64,000 nt of DNA from Niveibacterium umoris (GCF_014197015.1 NZ_JACIET010000001.1:1240001-1304000); one strand, 5' to 3'; counted from the stretch's first letter, positions 8,261-17,179 are shown. Numbers and translations: made by a program. Notes: a model not told the origin generated them from the letters alone.

Positions 8261-8370
8261 CGCTTCGGCGCCAGGCAAACAGTTTCCGGATGTTACCGGC
8301 GTGCGTGGTGTATTGCCTGGCTGTCGCTGCAAGCGGGATACTTGCGCCATTCGCACCGGGGACCTTCGCC

Positions 8371-9012
8371 ATGCCTGCTTTCATCGCCCGACTCTCGCGC
8401 ACGATTGCCATTGCTCTGCTCGCTTCGAGCATTCTTGCCGGCTGCGCTTCGACGCGCCTCACCAGCGCATGGCGCGACAGCGATTACCAGGGACCGCCGA
8501 TGAAGAAGCTGGTGGTCATCGGCGTGTCGGAAGAAATTGCCGCGCGCCGCGTCTTCGAGGACGATTTCGCGAAGGCCTTGGGCGATGCGGGCGTTGCCGC
8601 CATCCCCGGCTATCGCCTCTTGCCCGACAAGCCGCAGCGCTCGGTCGAAGAAATGCGCGACGCTGTCGCCAAGTCCGGCGCCGACGGCATCCTGGTCGCA
8701 CGCGCGCTGCGTACCGAACGCCGCACACAGTATTCGCCCGGCACGATGACGGTGATGCCCGCCTATGGGTATCGCAGCTTCTGGGGTTACTACGGCGCCG
8801 CGACGGTGGTCAGCGAACCGCGCATATATCAGTACGACATCGTCACGATCGAGACCAACCTGTGGCCCGCGACCGAAGGCAAGGTCCTGTGGTCAGGTCT
8901 GAGCGAAACCACCGACCCCGAGAGCATCAAGAAATCGACGGCGGAGCTGGCCAAGATCGTGATCGGCGCGCTTCGGGAACAGCGCTTGATCGCCGCACCG
9001 CCGGCGAAGTGA
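8371..9012 (+). CDS. DUF4136 family lipoprotein
   Basis: The 213-residue product begins with a lipoprotein signal peptide: hydrophobic residues 10-24 and lipobox LAGC, so it should be lipidated and anchored in the envelope. The mature part starts with STRLTSAWRDSDYQGPPMKKLVVIG and continues with an alpha/beta pattern and an aromatic-rich segment (AYGYRSFWGYYG), as in DUF4136-type lipoproteins. Function is unknown. Frame open upstream to 8290 is ignored because the signal peptide fits the start at 8371. Confidence 0.82.
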   Translation: MPAFIARLSRTIAIALLASSILAGCASTRLTSAWRDSDYQGPPMKKLVVIGVSEEIAARRVFEDDFAKALGDAGVAAIPGYRLLPDKPQRSVEEMRDAVAKSGADGILVARALRTERRTQYSPGTMTVMPAYGYRSFWGYYGAATVVSEPRIYQYDIVTIETNLWPATEGKVLWSGLSETTDPESIKKSTAELAKIVIGALREQRLIAAPPAK

Positions 9013-9042
9013 TCCACAACTCAACGAATCCAGCCTCCGCAT

Positions 9043-9080
9043 TCAGGCACGGTTTGCCCTCGGGCGGCATGCGTGCCTGA
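9043..9080 (+). terminator. stem-loop after the DUF4136 gene
   Basis: TCAGGCACG and CGTGCCTGA form a 9-bp stem around an inner GCCC-TC-GGGC stem. It lies 31 bases after the stop codon. No T-run follows, so a terminator role is only probable. Confidence 0.5.
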
Positions 9081-9208
9081 GTAATCGACCTCACAAAGTT
9101 GTTACCGACGTGCTGCGAGCGACATCTCGGAGTCACCCGCTGTCGACTTCCCTTGAGCGACGACTCGACACCAACGCACATGCGGCGCTTGGCGCGCCTT
9201 GCCACCGC

Positions 9209-9214
9209 TATAAT
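9209..9214 (+). promoter_or_regulatory. -10-like hexamer upstream of the selenate-type transporter
   Basis: A perfect TATAAT lies 95 bases upstream of the start at 9310. The best -35-like sequence (TTGGCG at 9189-9194) is spaced too closely (14 bases), so activation by a regulator would be needed if this is the promoter. Confidence 0.4.
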
Positions 9215-9262
9215 CCGCCCGCGGTCTGAGTACCGCCCCGACGCAAGATCCCAACGAGTAAG

Positions 9263-9298
9263 CCCCGGCAGGCAAGGCCCCGTGCCAGGGTGGTTTTT
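9263..9298 (+). promoter_or_regulatory. leader hairpin plus T-run, candidate attenuator
   Basis: CCCCGGCA (9263-9270) pairs with TGCCAGGG (9283-9290) with one mismatch, and TTTTT follows at 9294-9298, directly before the ribosome site TGGAG and the ATG at 9310. This looks like an intrinsic terminator placed inside a 5' leader. No upstream ORF or known riboswitch class is recognised. Confidence 0.35.
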
Positions 9299-9309
9299 CT
9301 GGAGCCAAC

Positions 9310-10179
9310 ATGCTGACCCTATTCCGTCGCCACGCATCGCGTGGCCTGGCGGCGCTCGCGTTCGCGACGCTTGCCTTTCCCGCCTTCGCCCAGGTCAAGG
9401 AACTCAAGGTTTCCGCCATTCCGGACGAAGCGCCGACCGAGTTGCAGCGCAAGTTCGCGCCACTCGGCAAGTACCTCGAAAAGGAACTCGGCATGCCGGT
9501 GAGCTTCGTACCGGTCACTGATTACGCAGGGGTTGTCGAGGCGCTCGCCGCCAGGCGCATCGATCTGGCCTGGCTGGGTGGCTTTACCTTCGTGCAGGCG
9601 AAGTTGCGCACCGGCGGCACCGCGATCCCGCTGGTCCAGCGTGCCGAAGATGAGAAGTTCACCAGCCGTTTCATCACCGCCGACCCGGCAATCAAGACGC
9701 TCGCTGACCTCAAGGGCAAGACTTTCGCCTTCGGTTCGGCATCGTCGACCTCGGGTCACCTGATGCCGCGCTACTTCCTGCAGCAGGCTGGCCTCAACCC
9801 TGAAAAGGACTTCAAGACCGTTGCCTTCTCCGGGGCCCATGACGCCACCGTCGCCTTTGTCGCGTCGGGGCGTGCCGATGCGGGCGTGCTCAACGCCTCG
9901 GTGTGGGACAAGCTGGTGGAGAGCGGCAAGGTCGACACCAACAAGGTCCGTGTGTTCACCACGACGCCGGCTTACTTCGACTACAACTGGACGGTGCGCG
10001 GCGATCTCGACGCCACTATCGCGAAGAAGCTGCGCGAAGCCTTCCTGAAGCTCGACCCGGCAAACCCGGAACACAAGGAAATCATGGCGCTCCAGCGCGC
10101 CAGCCGCTTCGTGCCGACGAAGGCAGAGAACTACTTGAGCATCGAGCAGGCGGCGCAGGCCGCTGGCCTGCTGCGCTGA
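9310..10179 (+). CDS. PhnD-like ABC transporter substrate-binding protein (putative selenate/selenite import)
   Basis: A 289-residue periplasmic binding protein with signal peptide 1-27 (ending AFAQ). It is of the phosphate/phosphite/phosphonate (PhnD) superfamily: [52 protein letters not shown] and [20 protein letters not shown]. Followed by an ATPase and a permease gene, it forms a complete importer. A PhnD-like subfamily found next to selD and the selenouridine synthase gene has been proposed as a selenate transporter. Here selD and mnmH lie 5 kb downstream, which supports that reading over phosphonate, for which no phn lyase genes are present. Confidence 0.85.
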   Translation: MLTLFRRHASRGLAALAFATLAFPAFAQVKELKVSAIPDEAPTELQRKFAPLGKYLEKELGMPVSFVPVTDYAGVVEALAARRIDLAWLGGFTFVQAKLRTGGTAIPLVQRAEDEKFTSRFITADPAIKTLADLKGKTFAFGSASSTSGHLMPRYFLQQAGLNPEKDFKTVAFSGAHDATVAFVASGRADAGVLNASVWDKLVESGKVDTNKVRVFTTTPAYFDYNWTVRGDLDATIAKKLREAFLKLDPANPEHKEIMALQRASRFVPTKAENYLSIEQAAQAAGLLR

Positions 10180-10249
10180 TCAGCTGTCCGAGTACCCCGG
10201 TCGCGTCGAACGCGCAGCCGGGGCCTGTCTTCCAGCTTCAGGCAGCACC

Positions 10250-11065
10250 ATGGATATCCGCATTTCCGGCCTGCGCGTCGCGTATGGCGCCCATCAACCC
10301 GGCCTTGCCGGCGTCGACCTGACGCTCGCGAGCGGCGGGCAACTTGCGATCATCGGCCCGTCAGGTGCAGGCAAGACCAGCTTGCTGCGCTGCCTTGGCA
10401 CCGCGTTGCGCCCTGGCGGCGGCGTGCTTGAACTCAACGGCGCGCACCCCTGGCAGATCGGTCGCAGCCGCCTGCGCCTTCTGCGCAGCCGCATCGGCAT
10501 GGTGCATCAAGCGCCCCCTTTGCCGCCCCGGCAGCGTGTCGTGACCGCCACGCTTGCGGGCCGACTCGGCCGGTGGCCCACATGGAAGTCCTTGCTGTCC
10601 TTGCTCGTGCCGCAGGACATTGCCGGCGCGCGTGCCGCGCTGCAGCGCGTCGATCTGCAGGACAAGCTGTTTGAACGCTGCGATCAGCTCTCGGGCGGGC
10701 AATTGCAACGCGTTGGCATCGCTCGTGTGCTCTACCAGGCGCCTGCACTGGTGCTCGCCGACGAACCGGTCTCGGCGCTCGACCCCGTGCTGGCGGATCA
10801 CACGCTGGCCGTGCTCTGCGACGATGCGCGCCAACGCGGCGCCACACTGGTCGCCAGCCTGCATGCGGTCGAACTCGCGCTCGCGCGCTTCCCGCGCATC
10901 GTCGGCGTGCGCGAGGGCTGCATCGCATTCGACAAACCTACCGCGGAAGTGACCGACGAGGATCTCAAGGCGCTGTACGCCTCCGAACGCCTTACGCCTG
11001 GTCCGTCTCCCGCCCCGTTTGACGGCGCGCCACGCGTGCTCGCGACCGGGTTGCCATGCTGCTGA
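10250..11065 (+). CDS. PhnC-like ABC transporter ATP-binding protein
   Basis: 271 residues; the ATPase subunit of the importer. Walker A is GPSGAGKTS (from about residue 36), the Q-loop region is [11 protein letters not shown], the signature is [16 protein letters not shown], Walker B is [13 protein letters not shown], and the switch His is in [10 protein letters not shown]. The organisation is PhnC-like. The last 25 residues, rich in Pro and Gly, lie outside the ATPase fold. The stop codon overlaps the permease start by 10 bases, so the two are translationally coupled. Confidence 0.9.
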   Translation: MDIRISGLRVAYGAHQPGLAGVDLTLASGGQLAIIGPSGAGKTSLLRCLGTALRPGGGVLELNGAHPWQIGRSRLRLLRSRIGMVHQAPPLPPRQRVVTATLAGRLGRWPTWKSLLSLLVPQDIAGARAALQRVDLQDKLFERCDQLSGGQLQRVGIARVLYQAPALVLADEPVSALDPVLADHTLAVLCDDARQRGATLVASLHAVELALARFPRIVGVREGCIAFDKPTAEVTDEDLKALYASERLTPGPSPAPFDGAPRVLATGLPCC

Positions 11066-12663
11066 AGCGCGACGCGCGCGACCCGGCGCTGGCCGGGCGC
11101 TTGCTGCTTGGTCTTTTCGCCTGCGTACTCGCGTGGCCGCTGGGGCACCTGGCGGGTGTCAATCCCACAGCACTGGTCGAACCCGCAAATCTGCGCGTGG
11201 TCGGCAGCTTCCTGTCCGGCTTCTGGCCCCTCGCGCACGACCGCTTCTTCCTTGGCCTGCTCGGCGATGCGCTGCTGCAAACCCTTGCCATCGCCACGGT
11301 CGGCACCCTGCTGGCGTTGCTGATCGCGGTGCCGCTGGCCATCGGCAGTGCCGTGTCGCTTTCGATCAGTGCAATCGGGCCTGCCGAGAGCAGCCATTGG
11401 CGCACGGCGGTGCGTCAGACCCTGCGCGCGCTGACGCTGTTGCTGCGGGGTATTCCGGAACTGGTCTGGGCGCTGCTGTTCGTGCGTGTCTTCGGCCTCG
11501 GCCCAAGCGCGGCGGTGCTGGCGCTGGCGCTGACCTACGGCGGCATGCTGGCCAAGGTGTTCGGCGAGATCCTCGATTCGGTCGATCGCCGCCCGGCACA
11601 AGCGATTCTCGCCGCCGGTGGAAGCCGGTTCGAAGCCCTGGCCTATGGCCTGCTGCCGAACGCCGCTGCAGAACTCATTTCCTACACGGTCTATCGTTGG
11701 GAATGCGCACTGCGTGCTGCCGTCGTGATGGGGCTGGTTGGCGCCGGCGGGCTGGGCCAACTGATGGACCAGTCAATGAAGGCCTTCAATGGCGGCGAGA
11801 TCGCCAGCATTCTCAGCGCCTTTCTGCTGTTGGTGCTGCTTTCCGATGCGCTCTCCAGCGTGCTGCGACGCTGGATGGCGGCCGCGCCGGCGCAGGGCCA
11901 CCAGCGCTGGATCACGGCCTGGGGGCTCGTCACGCTTGCGGGTTTTGTCTGCATCGCGTCGTGGCGCCATATCGGTCTTGACCTCGGCGCACTGCTCAGT
12001 GATCGGGCAGGCAGCGACATCGCCCGCTTCCTGCGCGAATTCATCCCGCCATCGCAAGACCCTGCCCTGCTCGCCAAGATCGGCAGCGGAGCCTTGGAAA
12101 CCCTTGCCACCTCATTGGTCGGCACCCTGCTCGCGGCTTGCATGGCCGTCGCGCTGGCGCTGCCCGCCGCTGGCCGCAACGGGACACTGCCCAAGGCGCT
12201 GACGCGCTTCGTGCTGAATCTGCTGCGCGCGGTGCCCGAACTGGTCTGGGCCACCCTCACCGTGCTCGCCGCCGGGCTCGGCCCTTTCGCAGGCGCATTG
12301 GCACTGGCGCTGCACACCGGCGGCGTGCTCGGCCGCCTCTACGCCGAGGCGCTGGAAAACGCACCACCCGCCGCCGAGATCGCGCTGCGCAACAGCGGTG
12401 CCCCGCGTGCCCTTGCCTTCCTGTACGGCGCGTTGCCCGAAGTCGCACCACAGTGGCTTGCCTACACGCTGTATCGCTGGGAGATCAATATCCGCATGGC
12501 GGCCGTGATGGGTTTCGTCGGCGCCGGCGGGCTCGGTCAGTTGCTGTACTTCGAACTGTCTTTGTTCCGCCTCGATAATGCCTGCAGCGTGATCATCGCG
12601 ATGCTCCTGCTCGCACTCCTGGTCGATCAAGCCAGTGCGCGCCTGCGTCGCCGCATGGGCTGA
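11056..12663 (+). CDS. double-length PhnE-type ABC permease
   Basis: At 535 residues this is two permease domains in one chain, whereas typical PhnE proteins are about 260-290. Each half carries the cytoplasmic loop that contacts the ATPase. The first reads [20 protein letters not shown] followed by [14 protein letters not shown] (about residues 193-240); the second reads [18 protein letters not shown] followed by [13 protein letters not shown] (about 456-500). About ten to twelve hydrophobic segments are visible. The inner-membrane translocation channel would therefore be an internal pseudo-dimer. Fused two-domain permeases are known in this transporter group. Confidence 0.9.
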   Translation: MLLKRDARDPALAGRLLLGLFACVLAWPLGHLAGVNPTALVEPANLRVVGSFLSGFWPLAHDRFFLGLLGDALLQTLAIATVGTLLALLIAVPLAIGSAVSLSISAIGPAESSHWRTAVRQTLRALTLLLRGIPELVWALLFVRVFGLGPSAAVLALALTYGGMLAKVFGEILDSVDRRPAQAILAAGGSRFEALAYGLLPNAAAELISYTVYRWECALRAAVVMGLVGAGGLGQLMDQSMKAFNGGEIASILSAFLLLVLLSDALSSVLRRWMAAAPAQGHQRWITAWGLVTLAGFVCIASWRHIGLDLGALLSDRAGSDIARFLREFIPPSQDPALLAKIGSGALETLATSLVGTLLAACMAVALALPAAGRNGTLPKALTRFVLNLLRAVPELVWATLTVLAAGLGPFAGALALALHTGGVLGRLYAEALENAPPAAEIALRNSGAPRALAFLYGALPEVAPQWLAYTLYRWEINIRMAAVMGFVGAGGLGQLLYFELSLFRLDNACSVIIAMLLLALLVDQASARLRRRMG

Positions 12664-12707
12664 AGTCGCCCGCCCCTGTCAGCCCACAACCGGAAGCAAA
12701 CACCGCC

Positions 12708-13097
12708 ATGCCACTCGCCCGCATCGAAACCCGCCGAGTCTGGGCGCCCGAGCAAGTCCAGGCCATCATTGAAGCGATCTACCAGGCGCAACGCGAAGCC
12801 CTGAAGGTGCCGGAAGACGATCGCCAGATCCGCTTCTACTCGCTGCCGCCGGAACACTTCCATGTACCGCCGGGCAAGAGCGAGAACTATACGCTGGTGG
12901 AAATTACGCTGTTCGCGGGGCGCTCAGTCGATGCGAAACGCGCGCTGTACAGTGCCATCGTCCGCAATCTCGGCGCACTCGGGATCGCGGCAAATGATGT
13001 GCTGGTCGTCGTTCACGAGGCGCCGCTTGAGAACTGGGGCATACGCGGCGGTCAGGCTGCGTGCGACGTCGAGCTCGGTTTCCGGCTGGATGTCTGA
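12708..13097 (+). CDS. tautomerase family protein
   Basis: 129 residues. Pro2 directly follows the initiator Met, as required for the amino-terminal proline base of the tautomerase superfamily. The body (PPGKSENYTLVEITLFAGRSVDAKRALYSAIV, then VLVVVHEAPLENWGIRGGQAA) matches the 4-oxalocrotonate tautomerase/MIF-like fold. It follows the importer genes by 44 bases with a distant GGAAG site and is probably in the same transcript. Substrate unknown; its repeated placement next to this transporter class is something I recall but cannot verify here. Confidence 0.82.
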   Translation: MPLARIETRRVWAPEQVQAIIEAIYQAQREALKVPEDDRQIRFYSLPPEHFHVPPGKSENYTLVEITLFAGRSVDAKRALYSAIVRNLGALGIAANDVLVVVHEAPLENWGIRGGQAACDVELGFRLDV

Positions 13098-13125
13098 GCA
13101 CACATGCAGCGTTGGAGGGCTCCGC

Positions 13126-13437
13126 ATGACGCAATCCTTGTCGCCACAATTGCAGCGCAAGGTACGGCAACTCTTCACTGACGAGCAGTCCGTCCTGGCC
13201 ATTCAAGCGCTCGAAACGGGCTGCGGCGACGCCCTTCCGCTGATCGCGTCGCAAGGCGACGTCGGCCTCGAGCGCGTGCGCGCGGCGGCACTCAAGCTCA
13301 GCCAAGGCTCACTCGACAAGCTCGACGAAGCGATCAAACTGGCGCAGACCGACTGGCGCGATGTGCTGCTTGCCGCCGGGTTTGGCCACAGCGTTACAGC
13401 GCATCAAAGCTGGCTGAACGAGGCGCCTCAAGGCTGA
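13126..13437 (+). CDS. small hypothetical protein
   Basis: 103 residues from the ATG at 13126, which follows GGAGGG; the frame is open further upstream inside the tautomerase gene but without a ribosome site. It is helical, soluble, has one Cys and no signal peptide (LSPQLQRKVRQLFTDEQSVLAIQALETGCGD, then LDEAIKLAQTDWRDVLLAAGFG). No family recognised. It lies 28 bases after the tautomerase gene in the same direction, so it may be part of the transporter operon. Confidence 0.7.
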   Translation: MTQSLSPQLQRKVRQLFTDEQSVLAIQALETGCGDALPLIASQGDVGLERVRAAALKLSQGSLDKLDEAIKLAQTDWRDVLLAAGFGHSVTAHQSWLNEAPQG

Positions 13438-13464
13438 CGTTAATCAGTCATCGTCGTTGCACGC

Positions 13465-14166
13465 TTACGCCACTGCGCGCAGGCTGTCGCTGACGAGTTG
13501 TCCGGCCGCCATGCGGATAACCCGGCCGCAGCGCGCGGCGAGTCGTTCATCGTGGGTCACGAGAACCAGCGTGGTGCCGGCTTCGCGGTTCAGGTCGAAC
13601 ATGAGGTCGGCAATCTGCTCGCCGGTAACGGCGTCGAGGTTCCCGGTCGGTTCGTCCGCGAGCAGCACCGCCGGCTGCACCGCGAACGCGCGCGCCAGCG
13701 CCACACGCTGTTGCTCGCCACCGGACAAGTGCTTCGGATAGTGCCCGGTGCGGTGAGTCAGCCCCACCCGGTCGAGCCAGCGTCGCGCGACGACAGCGGC
13801 GTCACGACGCGCTGCAAGTTCCAGCGGCATCATCACGTTTTCAAGCGCGGTCAGTGCCGGCAACAGCTGGAACGCCTGGAACACGAAACCGAGGGATTCG
13901 CCACGCAGCGCGGCACGCCCGTCTTCGTCCAGCGAAAACAGTTCGTTTCCACGCAGTCTGACGCCTCCCGAGGTGGGAACATCGAGCCCCGCCAGCAGTC
14001 CGAGCAGCGTGCTCTTGCCCGAACCCGATTCGCCGACGATGGCGATCGTTTCGCCCGCATCAACCGCGAAGCTGATCTGCTGCAGAATTGTGAGCGGGCC
14101 GTCGACACCGTCGACGCGTTTGAGCAAATCCACTGCTTCCAATACGGGCGAGGTATCCGGGTTCAT
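13465..14166 (-). CDS. LolD/YbbA-type ABC transporter ATP-binding protein
   Basis: 233 residues from the ATG at 14166. Walker A is GESGSGKSTLLGLLAGLD, the Q-loop region is GFVFQAFQLLPALTALENVMMPLELA (typical of the MacB/LolD group), the signature is LSGGEQQRVALARAFA, and Walker B is LLADEPTGNLD. The gene is divergent from tesA, the arrangement known for ybbA and tesA in E. coli. The FtsX-type permease that would pair with it is not adjacent; one is found at 39074-41569. Starts at 14175 or 14178 are also possible since no clear ribosome site marks any of them. Confidence 0.87.
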   Translation of the reverse strand: MNPDTSPVLEAVDLLKRVDGVDGPLTILQQISFAVDAGETIAIVGESGSGKSTLLGLLAGLDVPTSGGVRLRGNELFSLDEDGRAALRGESLGFVFQAFQLLPALTALENVMMPLELAARRDAAVVARRWLDRVGLTHRTGHYPKHLSGGEQQRVALARAFAVQPAVLLADEPTGNLDAVTGEQIADLMFDLNREAGTTLVLVTHDERLAARCGRVIRMAAGQLVSDSLRAVA

Positions 14167-14767
14167 GTTGCGCATCATCGCTTTGTTCTGTCTTCTCTGG
14201 TCTGGAGTGTGCCACGCGGGCACGGTGCTGGTGTTTGGCGATTCCCTCTCGGCCGGTTTCGGCATGCGCGCCGATCAGGCATGGCCGACCCTGTTGCAGG
14301 CGCGCCTGAAGCAACAAGGCTTCAAACAACAGGTGGTCAATGCCAGCGTCAGCGGTGAAACAACGGCCGGCGGGCGCACACGCCTTCCCGCCGCGCTTGC
14401 CCAGCACAAGCCAGACGTCGTGGTGCTGGAGCTGGGCGCCAACGACGGCCTGCGCGGACTCCCGCTCAAGCCGATGCAGGAGAACCTCACCGAAATGACC
14501 CGCGCGGCGCGACAAGCCGGCGCGAAGGTCGTGATCGTCGGCATGCGCCTGCCCCCGAACTACGGCCCCGACTACACCGAAAAGTTCCACGGCAGCTTTG
14601 CCAGCGTCGCAAAAACGGAAGGCGCGGCACTGGTGCCCTTCCTGATGGATGGATTCGCGCAGACAAGCGAATGGTTCCAGGCCGACGGCCTTCACCCCAC
14701 CCCGGCCGCCCAGCCCCGCCTGCTGGACAATGTGTGGCCCGCCATCCGGCCCTTGCTCAAGCGCTAG
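14165..14767 (+). CDS. tesA: TesA-like SGNH-family esterase/lysophospholipase
   Basis: 200 residues with a signal peptide (about 1-17, ending CHAG), so the enzyme is periplasmic. Block I FGDSLSAG holds the catalytic Ser, block III is LGANDGLRG, and the C-terminal DGLHPTPAAQ holds the Asp/His pair. This matches acyl-CoA thioesterase I/arylesterase/lysophospholipase L1. Its ATG overlaps, on the opposite strand, the likely ATG of the ABC ATPase gene, so the two promoters would have to lie within the neighbouring coding sequences. Confidence 0.9.
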   Translation: MLRIIALFCLLWSGVCHAGTVLVFGDSLSAGFGMRADQAWPTLLQARLKQQGFKQQVVNASVSGETTAGGRTRLPAALAQHKPDVVVLELGANDGLRGLPLKPMQENLTEMTRAARQAGAKVVIVGMRLPPNYGPDYTEKFHGSFASVAKTEGAALVPFLMDGFAQTSEWFQADGLHPTPAAQPRLLDNVWPAIRPLLKR

Positions 14768-14791
14768 GAAGGGATGGCAGCGCCGGCGCGA

Positions 14792-15829
14792 TCAGCCGAT
14801 CCGCACCATCGCGGGCCCCTCGACCAACTGACCGATCACCGCGGCCTCCCCGAAGCCATCGTCACGGAACGCAGCCAGAACGGCGTCGGCGGCATGCGGC
14901 GCACAACTTACCAGCAAGCCACCCGAGGTCTGGGGATCGGTCACCAGCACGCGCTGCCAGGCTTCGAAACCGTCCGGTGTCAGCACGTCGGCGCCGTAAC
15001 CGTTCCAGTTGCGGCCCGAGGCCCCGGTTGCCATGCCCTCCCTGGCAAACGCAATCGCCTGTTCGATCAGCGGCAAAGCCTCGAACGAAACGAGCGCGGC
15101 AAGCTTCGAACCCCGCGCGATTTCGAGCAGATGCCCGGCAAGGCCGAAACCGGTGACGTCGGTCAGTGCATGCACCGCCGGCATCTTTGCGAGTGCAGTG
15201 CCTACCCGATTGAGTTTGGTGGTGTGGCGGATCATTTCGGCGTAGCCCGCATCATCCAGGCGCCCTTTCTTCAGCGCAGCACTCAGCACGCCAACGCCGA
15301 GCGGCTTGCCGAGGATCAGTACGTCACCTGCCTGGGCGTCGGCGTTACGCTTGACCTGGTCCGGGTGCACGATTCCCAGCGCCACAAGACCATAGATCGG
15401 TTCCGGGATATCGATCGAATGGCCACCCGCGATCGGGACGCCGGCCTCGCGACAGACCGCCGCGCCACCCTCGAGGATGCGACCGACGACGTCCAGCGGC
15501 AGTTTGTCGAGCGGCATGCCGAGCAGCGACAGCGCCAGGATCGGCTGGCCACCCATGGCGTAGACATCCGAGATTGCATTGGTCGCAGCAATGCGCCCGA
15601 AGTCGTAAGGGTCATCGACGATCGGGGTAAAGAAATCGGTGGTCGCGACCAGGGCCTGCGTGTCGTTGAGACGATACACAGCGGCATCGTCCGACGTTTC
15701 GTTGCCCACCATCAATTCGGCGGGAACCAGCCCTGCCGGGGCCGCAGCCAGCAGGCGGGAAAGCACGGCGGGGGCGATTTTGCAGCCGCAGCCGCCGCCG
15801 TGGGAAAATTGCGTCAGTTTGATTTCCAT
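14792..15829 (-). CDS. selD: selenide, water dikinase SelD
   Basis: Makes selenophosphate from selenide and ATP. The 345-residue protein has the N-terminal catalytic segment HGGGCGCK, with Cys14 and Lys17 in the positions of the E. coli catalytic pair, so this is the Cys form rather than a selenoprotein. Further landmarks are LVATTDFFTPIVDDPYDFG, the AISDVYAMGG segment and SGGLLVSCAP. It is convergent with tesA (24 bases apart) and divergent from mnmH with only 65 bases between start codons, which must hold both promoters. Confidence 0.96.
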   Translation of the reverse strand: MEIKLTQFSHGGGCGCKIAPAVLSRLLAAAPAGLVPAELMVGNETSDDAAVYRLNDTQALVATTDFFTPIVDDPYDFGRIAATNAISDVYAMGGQPILALSLLGMPLDKLPLDVVGRILEGGAAVCREAGVPIAGGHSIDIPEPIYGLVALGIVHPDQVKRNADAQAGDVLILGKPLGVGVLSAALKKGRLDDAGYAEMIRHTTKLNRVGTALAKMPAVHALTDVTGFGLAGHLLEIARGSKLAALVSFEALPLIEQAIAFAREGMATGASGRNWNGYGADVLTPDGFEAWQRVLVTDPQTSGGLLVSCAPHAADAVLAAFRDDGFGEAAVIGQLVEGPAMVRIG

Positions 15830-15894
15830 GTCCGGACCTCGGCGGAGAATCGCCGGATTTTACCCGTCCGCCGTCACCCCACCCCGGAGTTTCC

Positions 15895-16950
15895 ATGCAG
15901 ACACCGCGCGGCATCGCCCGCATTTCCGATCTTGATGGCTTCGACGAGATCATCGACGTACGTTCGCCGGCCGAATTCGCCGACGACCACATCCCCGGCG
16001 CCATCAACTGCCCGGTGCTCGACAACGAGCAACGTGCGCAGATCGGGACAATCTACAAACAAGTGTCTGCCTTCGATGCCCGCAAGCTCGGTGCGGCTCT
16101 GGTCGCAGAAAACATCGCGCGCCACCTGATCGCGAAGTTCCAGGACAAGCCCAAGCACTGGCGCCCGCTGGTGTATTGCTGGCGCGGCGGCCAACGCAGC
16201 GGGGCCTTTACGACCTGGATGCGGATGATCGGTTGGGACGCCTGCCAGCTCGAAGGCGGTTACAAGACCTTCCGCCACCACGTCGTCGAACAACTCGCCA
16301 CGCTTCCGCAAACATTCCGCATGGTCGTCGTCTGCGGTGCCACCGGCAGCGGCAAGACGCGCCTGCTCGATGCGCTGGGTGCGGCCGGCGCGCAGGTGCT
16401 GGATCTGGAGGGGCACGCCCGCCACAAGGGGTCGGTGCTGGGCAGGCTGCCGGGCATTCCGCAGCCGACGCAGAAGACTTTCGAGACGGAACTATGGACG
16501 CGGTTATCCCGCTTTGATGCCGCCCGCCCGGTGTTCGTGGAAGCCGAGAGTCGCAAGATCGGCAGCATTCACATTCCCGACACCCTGATCGCGCACATGC
16601 GTGCCAGCCCGTGCGTGGCGATCGAGGCGAGCCGCGACGCGCGTCTGAAATTCCTGCTGGAGGACTATGCCTACCTCGGCAACGATGTCCGCGACCTGCA
16701 GGAGCGGATCGAGTGCCTGCGGAGTTTCCAGAGCAACGAGACGATCGATCAATGGCACGCCTATGCGCAGCAAGGCGACCTCGCCCGGCTGTTCGCGGAG
16801 TTCATCGACAAGCACTACGACCCGCTCTATCGCCGCTCGCAGAACCACAATTACCAGCAGTTTCCGCAAGCGCGGCAATGCGTGGTCGACGACCTGTCGC
16901 CCGCCACGCTGGCGAAGGTCGCCGACGACTTGATCCACTCGATCACATGA
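15895..16950 (+). CDS. mnmH: tRNA 2-selenouridine synthase MnmH (SelU/YbbB)
   Basis: Replaces sulfur by selenium in 2-thiouridine at the tRNA wobble position, using selenophosphate from SelD. The 351 residues carry an N-terminal rhodanese domain with catalytic Cys95 in VYCWRGGQRSG and a C-terminal P-loop domain, GATGSGKT at 148-155. The partner gene selD is divergent and immediately upstream. The last 8 bases overlap the end of the convergent RRM-like gene. No selA, selB or tRNA-Sec is seen in this window, so selenouridine is the only selenium end product supported here. Confidence 0.96.
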   Translation: MQTPRGIARISDLDGFDEIIDVRSPAEFADDHIPGAINCPVLDNEQRAQIGTIYKQVSAFDARKLGAALVAENIARHLIAKFQDKPKHWRPLVYCWRGGQRSGAFTTWMRMIGWDACQLEGGYKTFRHHVVEQLATLPQTFRMVVVCGATGSGKTRLLDALGAAGAQVLDLEGHARHKGSVLGRLPGIPQPTQKTFETELWTRLSRFDAARPVFVEAESRKIGSIHIPDTLIAHMRASPCVAIEASRDARLKFLLEDYAYLGNDVRDLQERIECLRSFQSNETIDQWHAYAQQGDLARLFAEFIDKHYDPLYRRSQNHNYQQFPQARQCVVDDLSPATLAKVADDLIHSIT

Positions 16951-17179
16951 CCTGAACGCTGATCTTGCGCTCCTTCCAGAACATGCCGTGCAGCCGGCCC
17001 TGGAATTCCTGAAGCACCGAACTGCCTACATCGGGAAAAATCAGCTCTGCAGCCGGGCGCGTTCCATCGCCGGGCTCGCGACGAATCTCCGGCACGTCCA
17101 CGCCGCAGTATTTCTTGACCAGTTCGCGGATGTCGTCGTCGGTGGCGTCAGGGTTGATGTTTGCAATCCAAAGGTTCAT
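16943..17179 (-). CDS. small RRM-like RNA-binding protein
   Basis: 78 residues that read as one beta-alpha-beta-beta-alpha-beta unit. LWIANINPDATDDDIRELV is an RNP-2-like first strand and helix, and PAAELIFPDVGSSVLQEF holds the third strand, though without the usual aromatic RNP-1 pattern. The RNA-binding role is inferred from the fold. Its start overlaps the end of the methyltransferase gene by 4 bases (ATGA), so the two form one unit. It converges on mnmH with an 8-base overlap. Confidence 0.7.
   Translation of the reverse strand: MNLWIANINPDATDDDIRELVKKYCGVDVPEIRREPGDGTRPAAELIFPDVGSSVLQEFQGRLHGMFWKERKISVQVM

Noticed and set aside
9209-9309. Cobalamin or other known riboswitch in the importer leader.
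   Set aside because: The leader is only about 95 bases and lacks the conserved cores of the riboswitch classes I know; only the terminator-like hairpin could be supported.
9310-12663. Annotation as a phosphonate (phn) importer.
   Set aside because: No phosphonate degradation genes are nearby, and selD/mnmH neighbours favour the selenium-linked subgroup; left as PhnD-like with putative selenate/selenite substrate.
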